DNA from: Pseudomonadota bacterium
Lineage (GTDB): Bacteria; Pseudomonadota; Gammaproteobacteria; Burkholderiales; Burkholderiaceae_C
DNA length: 40,634 nt
Reading direction: 5' to 3'
Assembly: GCA_021792835.1 (NCBI GenBank)
Contig: JAJYTY010000009.1
Location: 1 to 40,634, forward strand
In this document: positions 15,423 through 27,000 of the stretch, piece after piece
How the letters are laid out: every line of letters starts with the position of its first letter
Numbering within the stretch: position 1 is the stretch's first letter
Notes under the pieces: generated by a model
What the model was told of the DNA's origin: nothing
What the model saw: the letters and a program-made list of their open reading frames with translations, nothing else
Databases searched by the model: none
Position numbers and translations under genes: made by a program

Positions 15423-17726
15423 ATGCGCATCGCATGCCTGGGCGGCGGACCCGCCGGACTGTATTTCTCGATCCTGATGAAAAAGGCCGACCCGTCGCAT
15501 CGGATCACGGTGATCGACCGCAACCCCGCCGACAACACCTTCGGCTGGGGCATCGTGTTCTCCGACCAGACGATGGACGGGTTCCGCGACGCGGACCCGC
15601 AGGTGGTGCGGCAGATCGAGGAGCACTTCCACCACTGGGACGACATCGACATCCACTTCAAGGACCGCAGGATCACGTCCAGCGGCCACGGCTTCTGCGG
15701 GATCGCGCGCATCAAGCTGCTGCAGATCCTGCAGCAGCGTGCGCAGGAACTCGGAGTGGAGATGCGCTGGGAGCAGGAATTCTCCGACCCCGACGTCCAC
15801 GCCCGCGACCACGACCTGGTGGTCGGCTCCGACGGCGTGTTCTCCGCGACCCGCGCGCGCCACGAGGCGCACTTCAATCCGCGCATCGACGTCGGCCGCT
15901 GCCGTTACATCTGGCTGGGCACCCGCAAGCGCCTGGACGCCTTCACCTTCGCGTTCAGGCAGACCGAGTGGGGCTGGTTCAACCTGCATGCCTACCGCTT
16001 CAACGAAGAGTGGTCGACCTTCATCGTCGAGACGCCGGAGCAGACCTGGCTGAACGCCGGACTCGACAAACTCGGGAAGGAGCAGTCGCTGGCGTTTTGC
16101 GAGCGCCTGTTCGCCGACCAGCTCGACGGCCACGAACTGGTGTCGAACGCGCGCCACCTGCGCGGGTCGGCGATCTGGCAGAAGTTCAACCGCGTGCTGT
16201 GCGAGAGGTGGTTCAAGGACAACATCGTGCTGATCGGCGACGCCGCGCACACCGCGCACTTCTCGATCGGCTCGGGTACCAAGCTGGCGATGGAGGACGC
16301 GATCGCGCTGGTGAAGGTGCTGGGCAGCTCCCAGGGCACGGTTTCCGAGCGCCTGGCGCGCTACCAGGCCGAGCGCGAGGTCGAGGCCCTGAAGCTGCAG
16401 AGCGCGGCGCGCAACCGCATGACCTGGTTCGAGAACATCGGCACCTACGCGCGCATGGAGCCCGAGCAGTTCGCGTTCTCCCTGCTGACCGGCAGCCAGC
16501 GCGTGGGTCACGCGAACCAGAAGCTGCGCGACGCGGCCTACGTGGAAGGCTACGACCGCTGGTTCCAGCGCCGCGCGGGACTTGCCGACGACGCCTCGCA
16601 GCCGCCGGCTCCGCCGATGTTCACGCCGCTGCAACTGCGTTCGATGACCCTGCACAACCGCGTCGTGGTCTCGCCGATGTGCACCTACTCGGCGGTCGAC
16701 GGCATGCCCGGCGACTTCCACTTCCAGCACTACGCGGCGCGCGCGCTGGGCGGTGCCGGGCTGGTGCTGACCGAGATGACCTGCGTGGCTCCCGACGCGC
16801 GCATCACCCCGGGTTGCACCGGGATCTGGAGCGACGCGCAGGCGCAGGCGTGGAAGCGCCTGGTCGACTTCGTGCACGCGGCCACCGGCGCGAGGATCGG
16901 ACTGCAGATCGGGCATGCCGGCAGGAAGGGCTCGACGCGCCTTTCGTGGGACGGCGCGGACCAGCCGCTGCCGCAGGGCAACTGGCCGCTGATCGCGCCG
17001 TCGGCGCTGCCGCTGATCGAGGGCGTTTCGCAGGTGCCGCGCGCGATGACCGCCGCCGACATGCAGCGCGTGCTCGAGGAATTCGTCGCCGCGACGCGGC
17101 GCGCCGACGCCGCCGGCTTCGACATGGTCGAGTTCCACGCCGCCCACGGCTACCTGATGTCCTCGTTCATCTCACCGCTGACCAACCTGCGCGACGACGA
17201 CTACGGAGGCAGCCTGGGGAACCGGTGCCGCTTCCCGCTCGAGGTGTTCGCGGCAATGCGCGCGGCCTGGCCCGAGCGCCGGCCGATGTCGGTGCGCATC
17301 TCGGCGCACGACTGGGTTCCCGGCGGCACCACGCCGGACGATGCGGTCCACATCGCCCGCCTGTTCAGGCAGGCCGGCGCCGACATCATCCACGTCTCGT
17401 CGGGCCAGGTCAGCAAGGAGGAGAAGCCGGTCTACGGGCGCATGTTCCAGACGCCTTTTTCCGACAAGATCCGCAACGAGGCGGGCGTCCCGACCATCGC
17501 CGTCGGCAACATCTTCGAGAGCGACCACGTGAACACGATCATCGCCGCCGGGCGCGCGGACCTGTGCGCGCTGGCGCGCCCGCACCTGTCGGATCCGGCG
17601 TGGACCCTGCACGCCGCGGCCGAGCAGCGCTACTCCGGAGTCGCGTGGCCCCGCCCTTACGTGGGCGGCAGGACGCAACTCGAGCGCAACCTGGAACGCG
17701 CCGCGCAGATGGCGCTCAACGCCTGA
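15423..17726 (+). CDS. Fused flavin monooxygenase / Old Yellow Enzyme: 2-aminobenzoyl-CoA monooxygenase-reductase (salicylyl-CoA 5-hydroxylase family)
   Basis: A 767-residue two-domain flavoprotein. Residues 1-390 are a class A flavin monooxygenase: [17 protein letters not shown] at 5-21, [15 protein letters not shown], and [20 protein letters not shown] near 270. Residues 399-767 are an Old Yellow Enzyme barrel: [20 protein letters not shown], then [10 protein letters not shown] and [18 protein letters not shown]. This fusion is the hallmark of 2-aminobenzoyl-CoA monooxygenase/reductase, which hydroxylates at C5 and then reduces the ring, and of salicylyl-CoA 5-hydroxylase/oxidoreductase. 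The neighbouring CoA ligase and beta-oxidation genes fit a dearomatising CoA-thioester pathway. Start ATG 15423 has GGAGG at 15411-15415. The next gene begins 7 bp after its stop. Confidence 0.92.
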   Translation: MRIACLGGGPAGLYFSILMKKADPSHRITVIDRNPADNTFGWGIVFSDQTMDGFRDADPQVVRQIEEHFHHWDDIDIHFKDRRITSSGHGFCGIARIKLLQILQQRAQELGVEMRWEQEFSDPDVHARDHDLVVGSDGVFSATRARHEAHFNPRIDVGRCRYIWLGTRKRLDAFTFAFRQTEWGWFNLHAYRFNEEWSTFIVETPEQTWLNAGLDKLGKEQSLAFCERLFADQLDGHELVSNARHLRGSAIWQKFNRVLCERWFKDNIVLIGDAAHTAHFSIGSGTKLAMEDAIALVKVLGSSQGTVSERLARYQAEREVEALKLQSAARNRMTWFENIGTYARMEPEQFAFSLLTGSQRVGHANQKLRDAAYVEGYDRWFQRRAGLADDASQPPAPPMFTPLQLRSMTLHNRVVVSPMCTYSAVDGMPGDFHFQHYAARALGGAGLVLTEMTCVAPDARITPGCTGIWSDAQAQAWKRLVDFVHAATGARIGLQIGHAGRKGSTRLSWDGADQPLPQGNWPLIAPSALPLIEGVSQVPRAMTAADMQRVLEEFVAATRRADAAGFDMVEFHAAHGYLMSSFISPLTNLRDDDYGGSLGNRCRFPLEVFAAMRAAWPERRPMSVRISAHDWVPGGTTPDDAVHIARLFRQAGADIIHVSSGQVSKEEKPVYGRMFQTPFSDKIRNEAGVPTIAVGNIFESDHVNTIIAAGRADLCALARPHLSDPAWTLHAAAEQRYSGVAWPRPYVGGRTQLERNLERAAQMALNA

Positions 17727-17733
17727 GCCCGGG

Positions 17734-18546
17734 ATGCCGACGATGCCCGCGAATCCGACATCCAATCAGACCGAGGGCCTTGCCCTGCAGGGCCGCCACG
17801 CGGTGGTCACCGGAGCCAGCGGCGGCATCGGCGCGGCGATCTGCGCCGAGCTGGCCCGCCACGGCGCCGTGCTGAGCCTGCTCGGCACCGATGCCGGGCG
17901 GCTGCAGCGCGCCCGCGACGCGCTGCCCGGAAACGGCCACGCGATCGCCTGCGTCGACGTGCGCGAGCACGCCGCGGTGGCCGCCTGCCTGGCCGACGCG
18001 GCCGCCGCGCGCGGCACCATCGACATCCTGGTGAACAATGCCGGAATCGCGCGCAGCGCCCCGCTGACGCGCACCGATCCGCAGCTCTGGAACGACATGC
18101 TGGCCGTCAACCTCGGCGGAACCTACCACTGCACCCACGCGGTGCTGGAAGGCATGCTGCGCGCGCGCTGGGGGCGCATCGTCAACGTCGCCAGCACCGC
18201 GGGACTGACCGGCTACGCCTACGTCAGCGCCTATTGCGCGGCCAAGCACGGTGTCGTCGGCTTCACCCGCGCGCTGGCCCTGGAAGTGGCGGCCAAGGGC
18301 ATCACGGTGAATGCCGTGTGCCCCGGCTACACGGACACGCCGCTGCTCGATGAGGCCCTGGACAACATCGTCGCGCGCACCGGGCGCGACCGCGACGCGG
18401 CGCGCGCCACCCTTGCGGCGGGCAATCCGCAGGGCCGGCTGGTGACCCCGGGGCAGGTCGCCAACGCGGTGGCCTGGCTGTGCCTGCCAGGCTCCGACGC
18501 GGTGCACGGCCAGGCCATCGCGGTGGCCGGCGGCGAGGTCATGTAG
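17734..18546 (+). CDS. SDR family dehydrogenase (3-hydroxyacyl-CoA dehydrogenase-like)
   Basis: A 270-residue classical SDR with TGASGGIG near residue 27, NNAGIARSAP, the catalytic Ser in NVASTAGLTG, YCAAKHG as YxxxK, and the substrate-loop VCPGYTDTPLL. It is of the type used as 3-hydroxyacyl-CoA or acetoacetyl-CoA-like dehydrogenases. Placed directly after the fused monooxygenase/reductase and before a crotonase, it most likely oxidises the hydroxyl (or reduces the keto group) on the alicyclic CoA intermediate. Start ATG 17734, or ATG 17743. It is distinct in sequence from the SDR at 1228-2043. Confidence 0.9.
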   Translation: MPTMPANPTSNQTEGLALQGRHAVVTGASGGIGAAICAELARHGAVLSLLGTDAGRLQRARDALPGNGHAIACVDVREHAAVAACLADAAAARGTIDILVNNAGIARSAPLTRTDPQLWNDMLAVNLGGTYHCTHAVLEGMLRARWGRIVNVASTAGLTGYAYVSAYCAAKHGVVGFTRALALEVAAKGITVNAVCPGYTDTPLLDEALDNIVARTGRDRDAARATLAAGNPQGRLVTPGQVANAVAWLCLPGSDAVHGQAIAVAGGEVM

Positions 18547-18579
18547 CCGGACCACCGACACGCATTGAGGAGACCCCCG

Positions 18580-19425
18580 ATGAGCGACAACCCGATGAGC
18601 GCGCACAAACGGCCTATGAAGCCGTACCGCGCGAGGCATTTCGACTGGACGTGCAGCGACGACGGGCGCGTCGGCACGATCACGCTGAACCGCCCGGACA
18701 AGAAGAACCCGCTGACCTTCGAGTCCTACGCCGAGCTGCGCGACCTGTTCCGCGATCTCGTGTACGCGCAGGATGTGCGCAGCATCGTGATCACCGGCGC
18801 CGGGGGCAATTTCTGCTCCGGCGGCGACGTGTTCGAGATCATCGAGCCGCTGACGCGCATGCGCGCGCCCGAGCTGCTCGCCTTCACGCGCATGACCGGC
18901 GACCTGGTCAAGGCGATGCGCCGCGCCCCGCAACCGGTGATCGCCGCGATCGACGGCGTGTGCGCCGGCGCCGGCGCGATGATCGCGCTGGCGGCCGACC
19001 TGCGCCTTGCGACCCCGGCGGCGAAGACCGCGTTCCTGTTCACCCGCGTCGGGTTGGCCGGCGCCGACATGGGCGCCTGCGGCCTGCTGCCGCGGGTCAT
19101 CGGCGCCGGCCGCGCCAACGAGCTGTTGATGACCGGCCGCTCGATGCGCGCCGACGAAGGTCTCGCCTGGGGCTTCTTCAACGCGCTGCACGACGCCGGC
19201 TCGCTGCTCGACAAGGCGCACGAACTGGCGCGCGAGCTCGCCGACGGCCCCTGGTTCGCGCATACGATGACCAAGACCATGGTCAACCAGGAATGGTCGA
19301 TGGGGCTCGACGAGATGATCGAGTCCGAAGCGCAGGCACAGGCGCTGTGCATGATGACCGGGGACTTCCGCCGCGCCTTCGAGGCCTTCGCCGCGCGCCG
19401 CAAGCCGGCGTTCGAGGGCGACTGA
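18580..19425 (+). CDS. Enoyl-CoA hydratase/isomerase (crotonase) family protein with atypical active site
   Basis: A 281-residue crotonase. The oxyanion-hole region is [11 protein letters not shown] (77-87) and the second loop [20 protein letters not shown] (125-144). By eye against classical enoyl-CoA hydratase, the two catalytic Glu positions fall on Met134 and about Thr155, so neither acid is kept; Asp163 in GADMGACG is a nearby acidic candidate. That suggests a non-hydratase crotonase, such as a ring-opening hydrolase or an isomerase acting on the alicyclic CoA ester. Start ATG 18580 follows GAGG at 18567-18570. It lies between the SDR and the acyl-CoA dehydrogenases in one tight operon. 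Confidence 0.88.
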   Translation: MSDNPMSAHKRPMKPYRARHFDWTCSDDGRVGTITLNRPDKKNPLTFESYAELRDLFRDLVYAQDVRSIVITGAGGNFCSGGDVFEIIEPLTRMRAPELLAFTRMTGDLVKAMRRAPQPVIAAIDGVCAGAGAMIALAADLRLATPAAKTAFLFTRVGLAGADMGACGLLPRVIGAGRANELLMTGRSMRADEGLAWGFFNALHDAGSLLDKAHELARELADGPWFAHTMTKTMVNQEWSMGLDEMIESEAQAQALCMMTGDFRRAFEAFAARRKPAFEGD

Positions 19426-19438
19426 GGACATCGCCGCC

Positions 19439-20596
19439 ATGGACCGAAGCCATCTCGAACTTCCGTTCTTCGACGACACGCACCGCCGCCTTGCGCGCGG
19501 ACTCGCCGACTGGACCACGCGGGCCGCGCCGATCGACCACCACGACGCCGACGCCGCCTGCCGCGCGCTGGTGCGCGAGCTGGGCGACGCCGGCTGGCTG
19601 CGCTGGTGCGTGCCGGCCGCCTTCGGCGGCGCGTTGCCCGAACTCGACTCGCGCAGCCTATGCGTGGCGCGCGAGACCCTGGCCTACCACGACGGCCTGG
19701 CCGACTTCGCGTTCGCGATGCAGGGCCTGGGAAGCGGCGCGATCACGCTGGCCGCGAGCCCCGAGCTGCAGCGACGGGTGCTGCCGAAGGTGGCCAGCGG
19801 TGCATGGATCGCGGCCTTCGCGCTGACCGAACCGCAGGCCGGCTCGGATGTAGCGGCGATGCAGTGCACGGCCACGCGCGACGGCGACTCCTGGCTGCTG
19901 CACGGCGAGAAGACCTGGATCTCCAACGGGGGCATCGCCGATGTCTACTGCGTGTTCGCGCGCAGCGGCGAAGCGCCGGGAACGCGTGGCATCTCGGGCT
20001 TCGTGGTGACGCCGGACATGCCGGGATTCGAGGTCGCCGAGCGCCTGCACGTGATGGCCCCGCATCCGCTGGCGCGCCTGCGCTTCGACGGCCTGCGGGT
20101 GCCGGCATCGAACCTGCTGGGCGCACCGGGCGAAGGCTTCAAGCTGGCGATGCGCACGCTGGACATCTTCCGCGCATCGGTCGCGGCCGCCGCGCTCGGC
20201 TTCGCGCGCCGCGCGCTCGACGAGGCGCTGCGCCACAGCCGTGAACGGCGCATGTTCGGGCAGACGCTGGCCGACCTGCAGCTCACGCAGGCCCGCCTCG
20301 GCGAGATGGCCGCCGACATCGACGCGGCGGCGCTGCTGACCGCGCGCGCCGCGTGGCGCCGCGACGTGCAGCGCCTGCCCACCACGCGCGAGGCGGCGAT
20401 GGCGAAAATGACGGCGACCGAGAATGCGCAGCGGGTCATCGACTCGGCGTTGCAGCTGCACGGAGGCCGCGGCGTGCAGTGCGGCCAGGTGGTCGAACGC
20501 CTGTACCGCGACATCCGCGCGCTGCGCATCTACGAAGGCGCCACCGAAGTGCAGAAACTCATCATCGCGCGCGAACTGCTCAAGTCCGCGTCCTGA
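19439..20596 (+). CDS. Acyl-CoA dehydrogenase
   Basis: A 385-residue FAD acyl-CoA dehydrogenase. [16 protein letters not shown] and [12 protein letters not shown] are the two family signature regions that line the flavin; [19 protein letters not shown] and LQLHGGRGV follow. The catalytic base is Glu366 in [10 protein letters not shown]. It would introduce a double bond alpha-beta to a CoA thioester and pass electrons to ETF. The gene starts 14 bp after the crotonase stop and precedes glutaryl-CoA dehydrogenase. Substrate is probably the alicyclic CoA ester or the opened C7 dicarboxylyl-CoA, by analogy with other aromatic-CoA pathways. Confidence 0.92.
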   Translation: MDRSHLELPFFDDTHRRLARGLADWTTRAAPIDHHDADAACRALVRELGDAGWLRWCVPAAFGGALPELDSRSLCVARETLAYHDGLADFAFAMQGLGSGAITLAASPELQRRVLPKVASGAWIAAFALTEPQAGSDVAAMQCTATRDGDSWLLHGEKTWISNGGIADVYCVFARSGEAPGTRGISGFVVTPDMPGFEVAERLHVMAPHPLARLRFDGLRVPASNLLGAPGEGFKLAMRTLDIFRASVAAAALGFARRALDEALRHSRERRMFGQTLADLQLTQARLGEMAADIDAAALLTARAAWRRDVQRLPTTREAAMAKMTATENAQRVIDSALQLHGGRGVQCGQVVERLYRDIRALRIYEGATEVQKLIIARELLKSAS

Positions 20597-20615
20597 CCCC
20601 CTCTCCGGAGCCCCC

Positions 20616-21797
<1,182 letters not shown>

Positions 21798-21808
21798 CGG
21801 GGCCGGCG

Positions 21809-22258
21809 ATGCAGGCCACGCACCCGACGTCCCCCGCCGAGGGCGAACCCTTCGTCGCGCAGCGCCTGATCCGCTTCGGACATTGCGACCCCGCGGGGAT
21901 CGTGTTCTTCCCACGCTATTTCGAGCTGCTCAACGGCGTCGTCGAGGACTGGTGGGGCCACATCGGACTGCCGTGGACCGAGCTGATCACCGAGCGCCGC
22001 GTCGGCATGCCGACCGCGCAGCTCGACACCGCATTCGTCGCGCCGTCGCGCCTGGGCGAGACCCTGCGCTTCGAGTTGCGCGTGGCGCGCCTGGGCTCGA
22101 GCTCGCTGCACCTGGACCACCGCGTGGTCGGCGAACGCGGCGACGAGCGCGTGCGCTTCGCGCAATGCCTCGTCGCCACCTCGCTGGACACGCATCGCCC
22201 GATCCCCTGGCCCGCGGACCTGCGCGAGGCCATCCACCGCTTCAAGGAGACCGCATGA
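21809..22258 (+). CDS. 4-Hydroxybenzoyl-CoA thioesterase-family hotdog thioesterase
   Basis: A 149-residue hotdog-fold protein. RFGHCDPAGIVFFPRYFEL (22-40) carries the catalytic Asp27 of the 4-hydroxybenzoyl-CoA thioesterase family of the Pseudomonas type. It would hydrolyse aromatic or alicyclic CoA thioesters. In a CoA-dependent aromatic pathway such enzymes are thought to release CoA from dead-end thioesters rather than carry main flux. Its last codons overlap the next start as ATGA, and it begins 11 bp after gcdH. Start ATG 21809. Confidence 0.9.
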   Translation: MQATHPTSPAEGEPFVAQRLIRFGHCDPAGIVFFPRYFELLNGVVEDWWGHIGLPWTELITERRVGMPTAQLDTAFVAPSRLGETLRFELRVARLGSSSLHLDHRVVGERGDERVRFAQCLVATSLDTHRPIPWPADLREAIHRFKETA

Positions 22259-22653
22259 GCATCAAGACCGTTCAGCCCGAGGGCTGGATCCAGCCCAGGG
22301 GCTACGCCAACGGCGTCGAGGCGCGCGGCCGCCAGGTGTATGTCGGGGGCCAGATCGGCTGGAACACGCAGGGCTGCTTCGAGACCGACGACCTCGTCGA
22401 GCAGACCCGCCAGGCGCTGCGCAATTGCGTCGATGTGGTGCGCGCCGCCGGCGGCGACGCGCACCACATCGTGCGCATGACCTGGTACCTGCGCGACAAG
22501 CGCGAGTACCAGGCCCGGCTGAAGGAGATCGGCGCGGCCTACCGCGACATCGTCGGGCGCCACTACCCGGCGATGAGCGCGATCCAGGTCAGCGACCTGA
22601 TCGAGGACCGGGCCAAGGTCGAGATCGAGGTCACCGCTGTGCTTCCCGACTGA
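22255..22653 (+). CDS. RidA/YjgF-family protein lacking the RidA arginine
   Basis: A 132-residue YjgF-fold protein with VYVGGQIGWNTQG (28-40), EQTRQALRNCVDVVRAAGGD and the ending KVEIEVTAVL. In enamine/imine deaminase RidA the active-site Arg lies in a PAR-S segment; here the same segment is YPAMSAI, placing Met107 at that position. The Glu-rich strand is kept. Rid-superfamily members without the Arg generally lack 2-aminoacrylate deaminase activity. In this cluster, where dearomatisation of an aminobenzoyl-CoA would give an enamine, a deaminase would make sense, so the substitution is notable. It is the last gene of the operon and converges with the reductase gene (47-bp gap). Confidence 0.88.
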   Translation: MSIKTVQPEGWIQPRGYANGVEARGRQVYVGGQIGWNTQGCFETDDLVEQTRQALRNCVDVVRAAGGDAHHIVRMTWYLRDKREYQARLKEIGAAYRDIVGRHYPAMSAIQVSDLIEDRAKVEIEVTAVLPD

Positions 22654-22700
22654 CGCTGCGCGCGCAGACGCGATGTCCGGAAGCCGCGCCATGCGCCGGC

Positions 22701-23678
22701 TCACAGGTCCAGCACGAGGCGCTGGCCCAGGGCACGCGATATGCAGATCTGGATCACCTTGCCGCAGGCCCTCTCGGCGGCGCCGAGCACGTGGTCGCGG
22801 TGGTCGATCTCGCCTTCGAGCACCGGGACCGCGCAGACGCCGCAGTCGCCGCGGCGGCAATCGAACAGCGGATCGTGGCCGTGTTCCAGCAGGCAATCGA
22901 GTATCGTCTGGTCGGCGGCGACCGTCAGCGTCCGGCCGGACTGCGCCAGCACGACGTCGAAGGCACGGTCCTGCGCCTGGGGGACGGCCGCCGTGAAGCT
23001 CTCGAAGCGCAGCCGGTCGGCCGGCCATCCCTGCGCCTCGGCCGCCGCCCGCGCCGCGTCGAGCATCGCTGCGGGACCGCAGAGGTACACCTGTTCGTGC
23101 GGCGCGCAGGCGCCGAGCAGCCTGCCCAGGTCGAGCGCCGCCCCGGCCTGCTCGTCGACATGCAGGTACAGCGAACCGCCCAGCAGGCGTTGCAGTTCAG
23201 GCACGAAGGCCATCAGCGCCCGGCTGCGCCCCGCATACACCATGCGCACCGGGATCCCGGCGCCGCGGCAGCGCGCGGCCATCGCAGTCAGCGGCGTCAC
23301 GCCGATGCCCCCGGCGACGAGCAGCACGCCCTGCCCGGCTGCGGGCTGCAGTTCGAAATCATTGCGCGGCGCCTCGATATGCAGCAACTCGTCGTGCTGC
23401 AGCGCGTGCATGAAACGCGATCCCCCGCGCCCGGGCTGCTCCAGGCGCACCGCGATGCGGTAGCTCGACTGCGCCTGCGTGGTGTCGACGTCGGGGCCCA
23501 GCTCGACCAGCGAATAGGCGCGCCAGTCGCTTGCGCCGTCGGCCAGACGCACCTGCACGCGAACATGGGATCCGGCCGTGTATCCGGGCAGGGTCGCTCC
23601 CTGCAACGGCTGCAGCGTGAAGCAGCGCACCAGCTCGTTGCAGACCTCGATCCCGGCGACCCGCACATCGATCATCAC
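22701..23678 (-). CDS. Phthalate dioxygenase reductase-type flavin/[2Fe-2S] reductase
   Basis: A 325-residue oxygenase reductase. The flavin-binding RAYSLVE is near residue 53, the NAD domain has VAGGIGVTPLTAM and YLCGPAAML, and the C-terminal plant-type ferredoxin has Cys274, Cys279, Cys282 and Cys312 (CRRGDCGVC ... QICISRA). This domain order (FMN, NAD, ferredoxin) is that of phthalate dioxygenase reductase and VanB. It would carry electrons from NADH to the Rieske dioxygenase encoded about 19 kb away at 2189-4061, since no other oxygenase reductase is in the window. Start ATG 23678 (a second ATG follows at 23675) has GGAGG just upstream. Confidence 0.93.
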   Translation of the reverse strand: MMIDVRVAGIEVCNELVRCFTLQPLQGATLPGYTAGSHVRVQVRLADGASDWRAYSLVELGPDVDTTQAQSSYRIAVRLEQPGRGGSRFMHALQHDELLHIEAPRNDFELQPAAGQGVLLVAGGIGVTPLTAMAARCRGAGIPVRMVYAGRSRALMAFVPELQRLLGGSLYLHVDEQAGAALDLGRLLGACAPHEQVYLCGPAAMLDAARAAAEAQGWPADRLRFESFTAAVPQAQDRAFDVVLAQSGRTLTVAADQTILDCLLEHGHDPLFDCRRGDCGVCAVPVLEGEIDHRDHVLGAAERACGKVIQICISRALGQRLVLDL

Positions 23679-23701
23679 CCGGCCTCCGGCAGCATCCTTG
23701 G

Positions 23702-23890
23702 ATGACTCGGACTATCCACCGGGCCGTGCAGACCGGCGGCCTCTCGATCGGCGAGGTCGCGCGCTTCGCGCTGGGCATGCAGCCGACAGTCACGCGCCTG
23801 CTCGACCGCATGGAGGCGCGCGGCGACCCTGGCCGCCCCCGGAATGCAGATTTCCATGTCGATCCCTCGCGCACCGACCGCGCCCGCGCC
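23702..23890 (+). pseudogene. Possible remnant of a MarR-type helix-turn-helix
   Basis: On the plus strand, GLSIGEVARFALGMQPTVTR followed by LLDRMEARGD reads like the recognition helix and start of the wing of a MarR protein. No N-terminal dimerisation helix precedes it, and the reading after it is only weakly wing-like before turning to non-coding AT-rich DNA. It lies immediately upstream of the divergent reductase gene, where a regulator would be expected. It may be the scar of a deleted regulator gene, or a chance reading frame in GC-rich DNA. A 60-codon minus-strand frame overlaps it and ends at the reductase start; I see no family in that one. Confidence 0.3.
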
Positions 23891-24011
23891 GTGCGCCGAT
23901 ACAGTTTATACACGAATAATTTAGCGATGATCTTATGCAGAGTCGTGGATTCGACGGCCAGGAATTACCCTAGGTGCGCGGCGCCCGCGGCGGCGTCGCG
24001 GGCGCCGCGTC
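23891..24011 (-). promoter_or_regulatory. Upstream region of the reductase: AT-rich promoter candidate and 13-bp hairpin
   Basis: The stretch 23900-23970 is AT-rich relative to its surroundings and is the likely promoter of the reductase gene on the minus strand. Exactly matched 13-base arms at 23977-23989 and 23997-24009 enclose a 7-base loop. This hairpin lies 2 bases beyond the stop of the GGDEF-EAL gene, so it is probably that gene's terminator, although no T-run follows on the minus strand. Confidence 0.5.
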
Positions 24012-27000
24012 TCAGGTCTCGCCCAGCCGGGCGAGCAGCCATTGCGTGCAGCGTTCGTGGTCGGCGCGCGACGACGTACCCGGCGCCGCGGCCGCGTAGT
24101 AGCGGTGGATGTCGCTGCCCTGCATGTGCGGGCTGCGCAGGTAGCGCAGCATCGCGCCGCGCGCCGCGTTGCGGCCGGGCAAGGCGCGCCCGGGCGCCAG
24201 CAGCCAGTGCTGCGCCAGCGCGCCCAGCACGCTGCTGATGTTCTGGCGCGGCGGGACCGTCGAGAAGGCTTCCAGCCAGGTGGGCAGATCGGACGGCGGC
24301 ATCGGTCGCGCGAACACGTAGCCCTGCGCCCAGCGCGCGCCCAGGATACGCACCGCCTCGGCGATGCCGGGATCCTCCACCCCCTCGACGATCACCACGC
24401 GCCCGAGGTCATCGGCGAGCTGCACGATGGCACGGATCACCCCGAAGGTCTGCAGGGGCTGGCGGCGCAGCGTCGAGGTCAGCCCCTGGTCGATCTTGAT
24501 GGTGTCGAAGGGCAGCACCGACAGGCGCTGCAGGCTGCTGTATCCGGCTCCCAGGTCGTCCATGGCCAGCCGCACGCCCACGGACTTCAGCGCGTCGATG
24601 GCGCGTGTCTGCGCGGCGCTGTCGAGCTGCTGCGACTCCAGCAGCTCCAGGGTCAGGCGCGAGGCGTCGATGTCGTACTTCGCCAGGGCCTCGCGTACCC
24701 AGTGCGTGCATTCCGGATCGAGCAGGGTCGAGGGCGGCAGGTTCAGCGCCGCGTCGACACGCAGTCCCCCGCGATCCCAGGCGCGAAGTTGCGCGCACAC
24801 CTGTTCCATCCCGCTGCGAAACAGATGATCGAGTTCGGCGTCACCGAGAATCGGCAGGAAGGACCCCGGGCCGACGATGCGCCCGTCGCCCATGCTCAGG
24901 CGTGCCAGCGCCTCGACCTTCAGGCAGCTTCCATCCAGCAGATTCACCACCGGCTGCACGTACATGCGCAGGCCGTCGCTGAAAAGGCGGTCGCGGCAGG
25001 CGTTGGCGACCTGCTGCGGGACGATCCCGCCAGGCATCGAGATGCGGCTGAACTGCCACAGCCGTGCCGCGTGCTGCTGCAGCGCCTGCATGGTCTGCGT
25101 CATCCAGGCCGATTCGAACTGGTTGGGGAAGGCCCCGTAGATCGCCAGCACGAAGCTCGGCTTGGCCTGCGTGTCCAGCACCGGCAGCGCGACCAGGCTG
25201 CGCACCCCGAGATCGAGCATCGGCTCGCGCCAGTGCGCCACTCGCGGGTCGCGCGCGTATGACGCCACGCTTTGCGGCTGCCCACCGCGCCAGGCCAGCG
25301 CGATCGGCCCGCGCCCGGTGAGCTCGCCCGGATCCAGGCGGGTGGCGTAGCGCGAGTCGGACAAAAGGGCTGCGATCTCCTCGGCACGCGGTCCGCTGGC
25401 CGCCTCGACCGCGAACTGGTTGCTCGCGTTGGGGCGCATGACCTCGCAGGCGAGCACTCCCGGCAGCGCGCCGATCGGCTCGATCAAGGCACGCAAGGCA
25501 TCGCTCCACAGCGCCCCCGCCGCGCCGGCCTGCGCCAGCAGGACCTTCTGGTAGGCGCGCATGGCCTGCGTCAGTCCGCGCAACTCGTGCTGCAGGTCGT
25601 CCTGCAACCGGTCCTCGATGATGCGCACGATCCGGCGCCGGGCCACCGCCGAGATGCGCGCCGTGCCGAGGCTCTCGACGACACTGCGCCGGAACGCCGC
25701 CATCGGCCGGATCAGCAGCGGCGGCTCGATCCCCAGCAGCGCCTGCTTGGTTCCCAGGCGCTCCGAGCGCACGGCCAGCTCGTCGCGGGTCTGCGCCGCG
25801 CCGAGCAGGTGGCGCAGGTGCCTGGCGTGCAGCTCGCGCATCGTCGCCAGTTCCTCGCCCGACAGCGAATCGACGACGAAGCGCGCATCCGCGTCCTGCG
25901 GGATCACCGCGTAGAACTCATCGACGAAATGCGCCGTCGCGTCGTCCAGGTGCTGAGCCACCTCGCTGAGCAGGGCCGCGGCATGCGCGCCGTAGGGGTC
26001 GGGATGGCTGTCGTGCACGTCATCGACGACGCCCTGCGCCCCCAGCTGCCACCAGCGGATACGCGCGGACTTGCGCGCCTTGACCTGATACAGCGCGGCA
26101 TCGGCGTTGCGCAGCAGCGTGTCCGCGTCCAGGCCGTCGTCAGGAACCATCGCCAGCCCCATGGTCATGCCGACGCTGGCGAGAACGCCCCCGGCGAGCG
26201 CGAACGGCGTGTCCACCGCGACGTGCAGTCTGCGCATGATCTCGTCGAGCTCGCGCAGCAGCGTGGCCTGCTGCAGATCCTCGAGCACGACGACGAATTC
26301 GTCGCCCCCCATGCGCGCCAGGAAGTCGCTGCCGCGCAGCAGGCCGCGCATGCGCTGCGCGAATTCGCGCAGCAGCGCATCTCCCGCCTCGTGCCCGAAC
26401 TGGTCGTTCACAGGCTTGAAGTCGTCCAGATCCAGGATGCCGACGGCCAGCGCGGTCTCGCGGCGCCTGGCGCGCGCCAGCGCCCCCTGCAGGTGCTGCT
26501 CCAGCGCGCGCCGGTTCGGCAGATCGCTCAGCGGATCGTGCAGCGCCTCGTAATGCAACCTGCGCTGCAGCCGCGCCCGCTCCGTGACGTCCTGCACGGT
26601 CCACACGTACATCGAGCCGTCGCCGTCGCTGGGCAGTCCGAGCGAGCCGTCGCACAGGATCTCGCGCCCGTCACTGCGCATCAGGCGCATGTCCATCACG
26701 GTGACGGCGCCCTGGCTGCTGGCCTGTGCATACAAGGCGCCGACGCGATCGAAATCGGCGTCGCTGGCGAAGAAGCTGCGCCCCGGAAGGCCCTCGACGG
26801 CCTGCGGGGACTCGTAGCCCATCATCTGCGCGAAGCGCTGGTTCGCGCTGACCACGCGGCGCTCGCGGACCATGACGATCCCGGCCAGCGTGTTGTCGAG
26901 CAGCACACGCTGCATGCTGAGCAATTCGCGCTCGCGCGCGCGGATGTGCAGGCGGTCGAGCCCGCGCGCGATGTTCGCGGCGAGTTCCACCATCAACCCC

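Noticed and set aside
23675-23857. 60-codon minus-strand frame whose stop overlaps the reductase start
   Set aside because: The overlap is suggestive of coupling, but the peptide has no recognisable motif, no clear ribosome-binding site and overlaps a MarR-like plus-strand reading.
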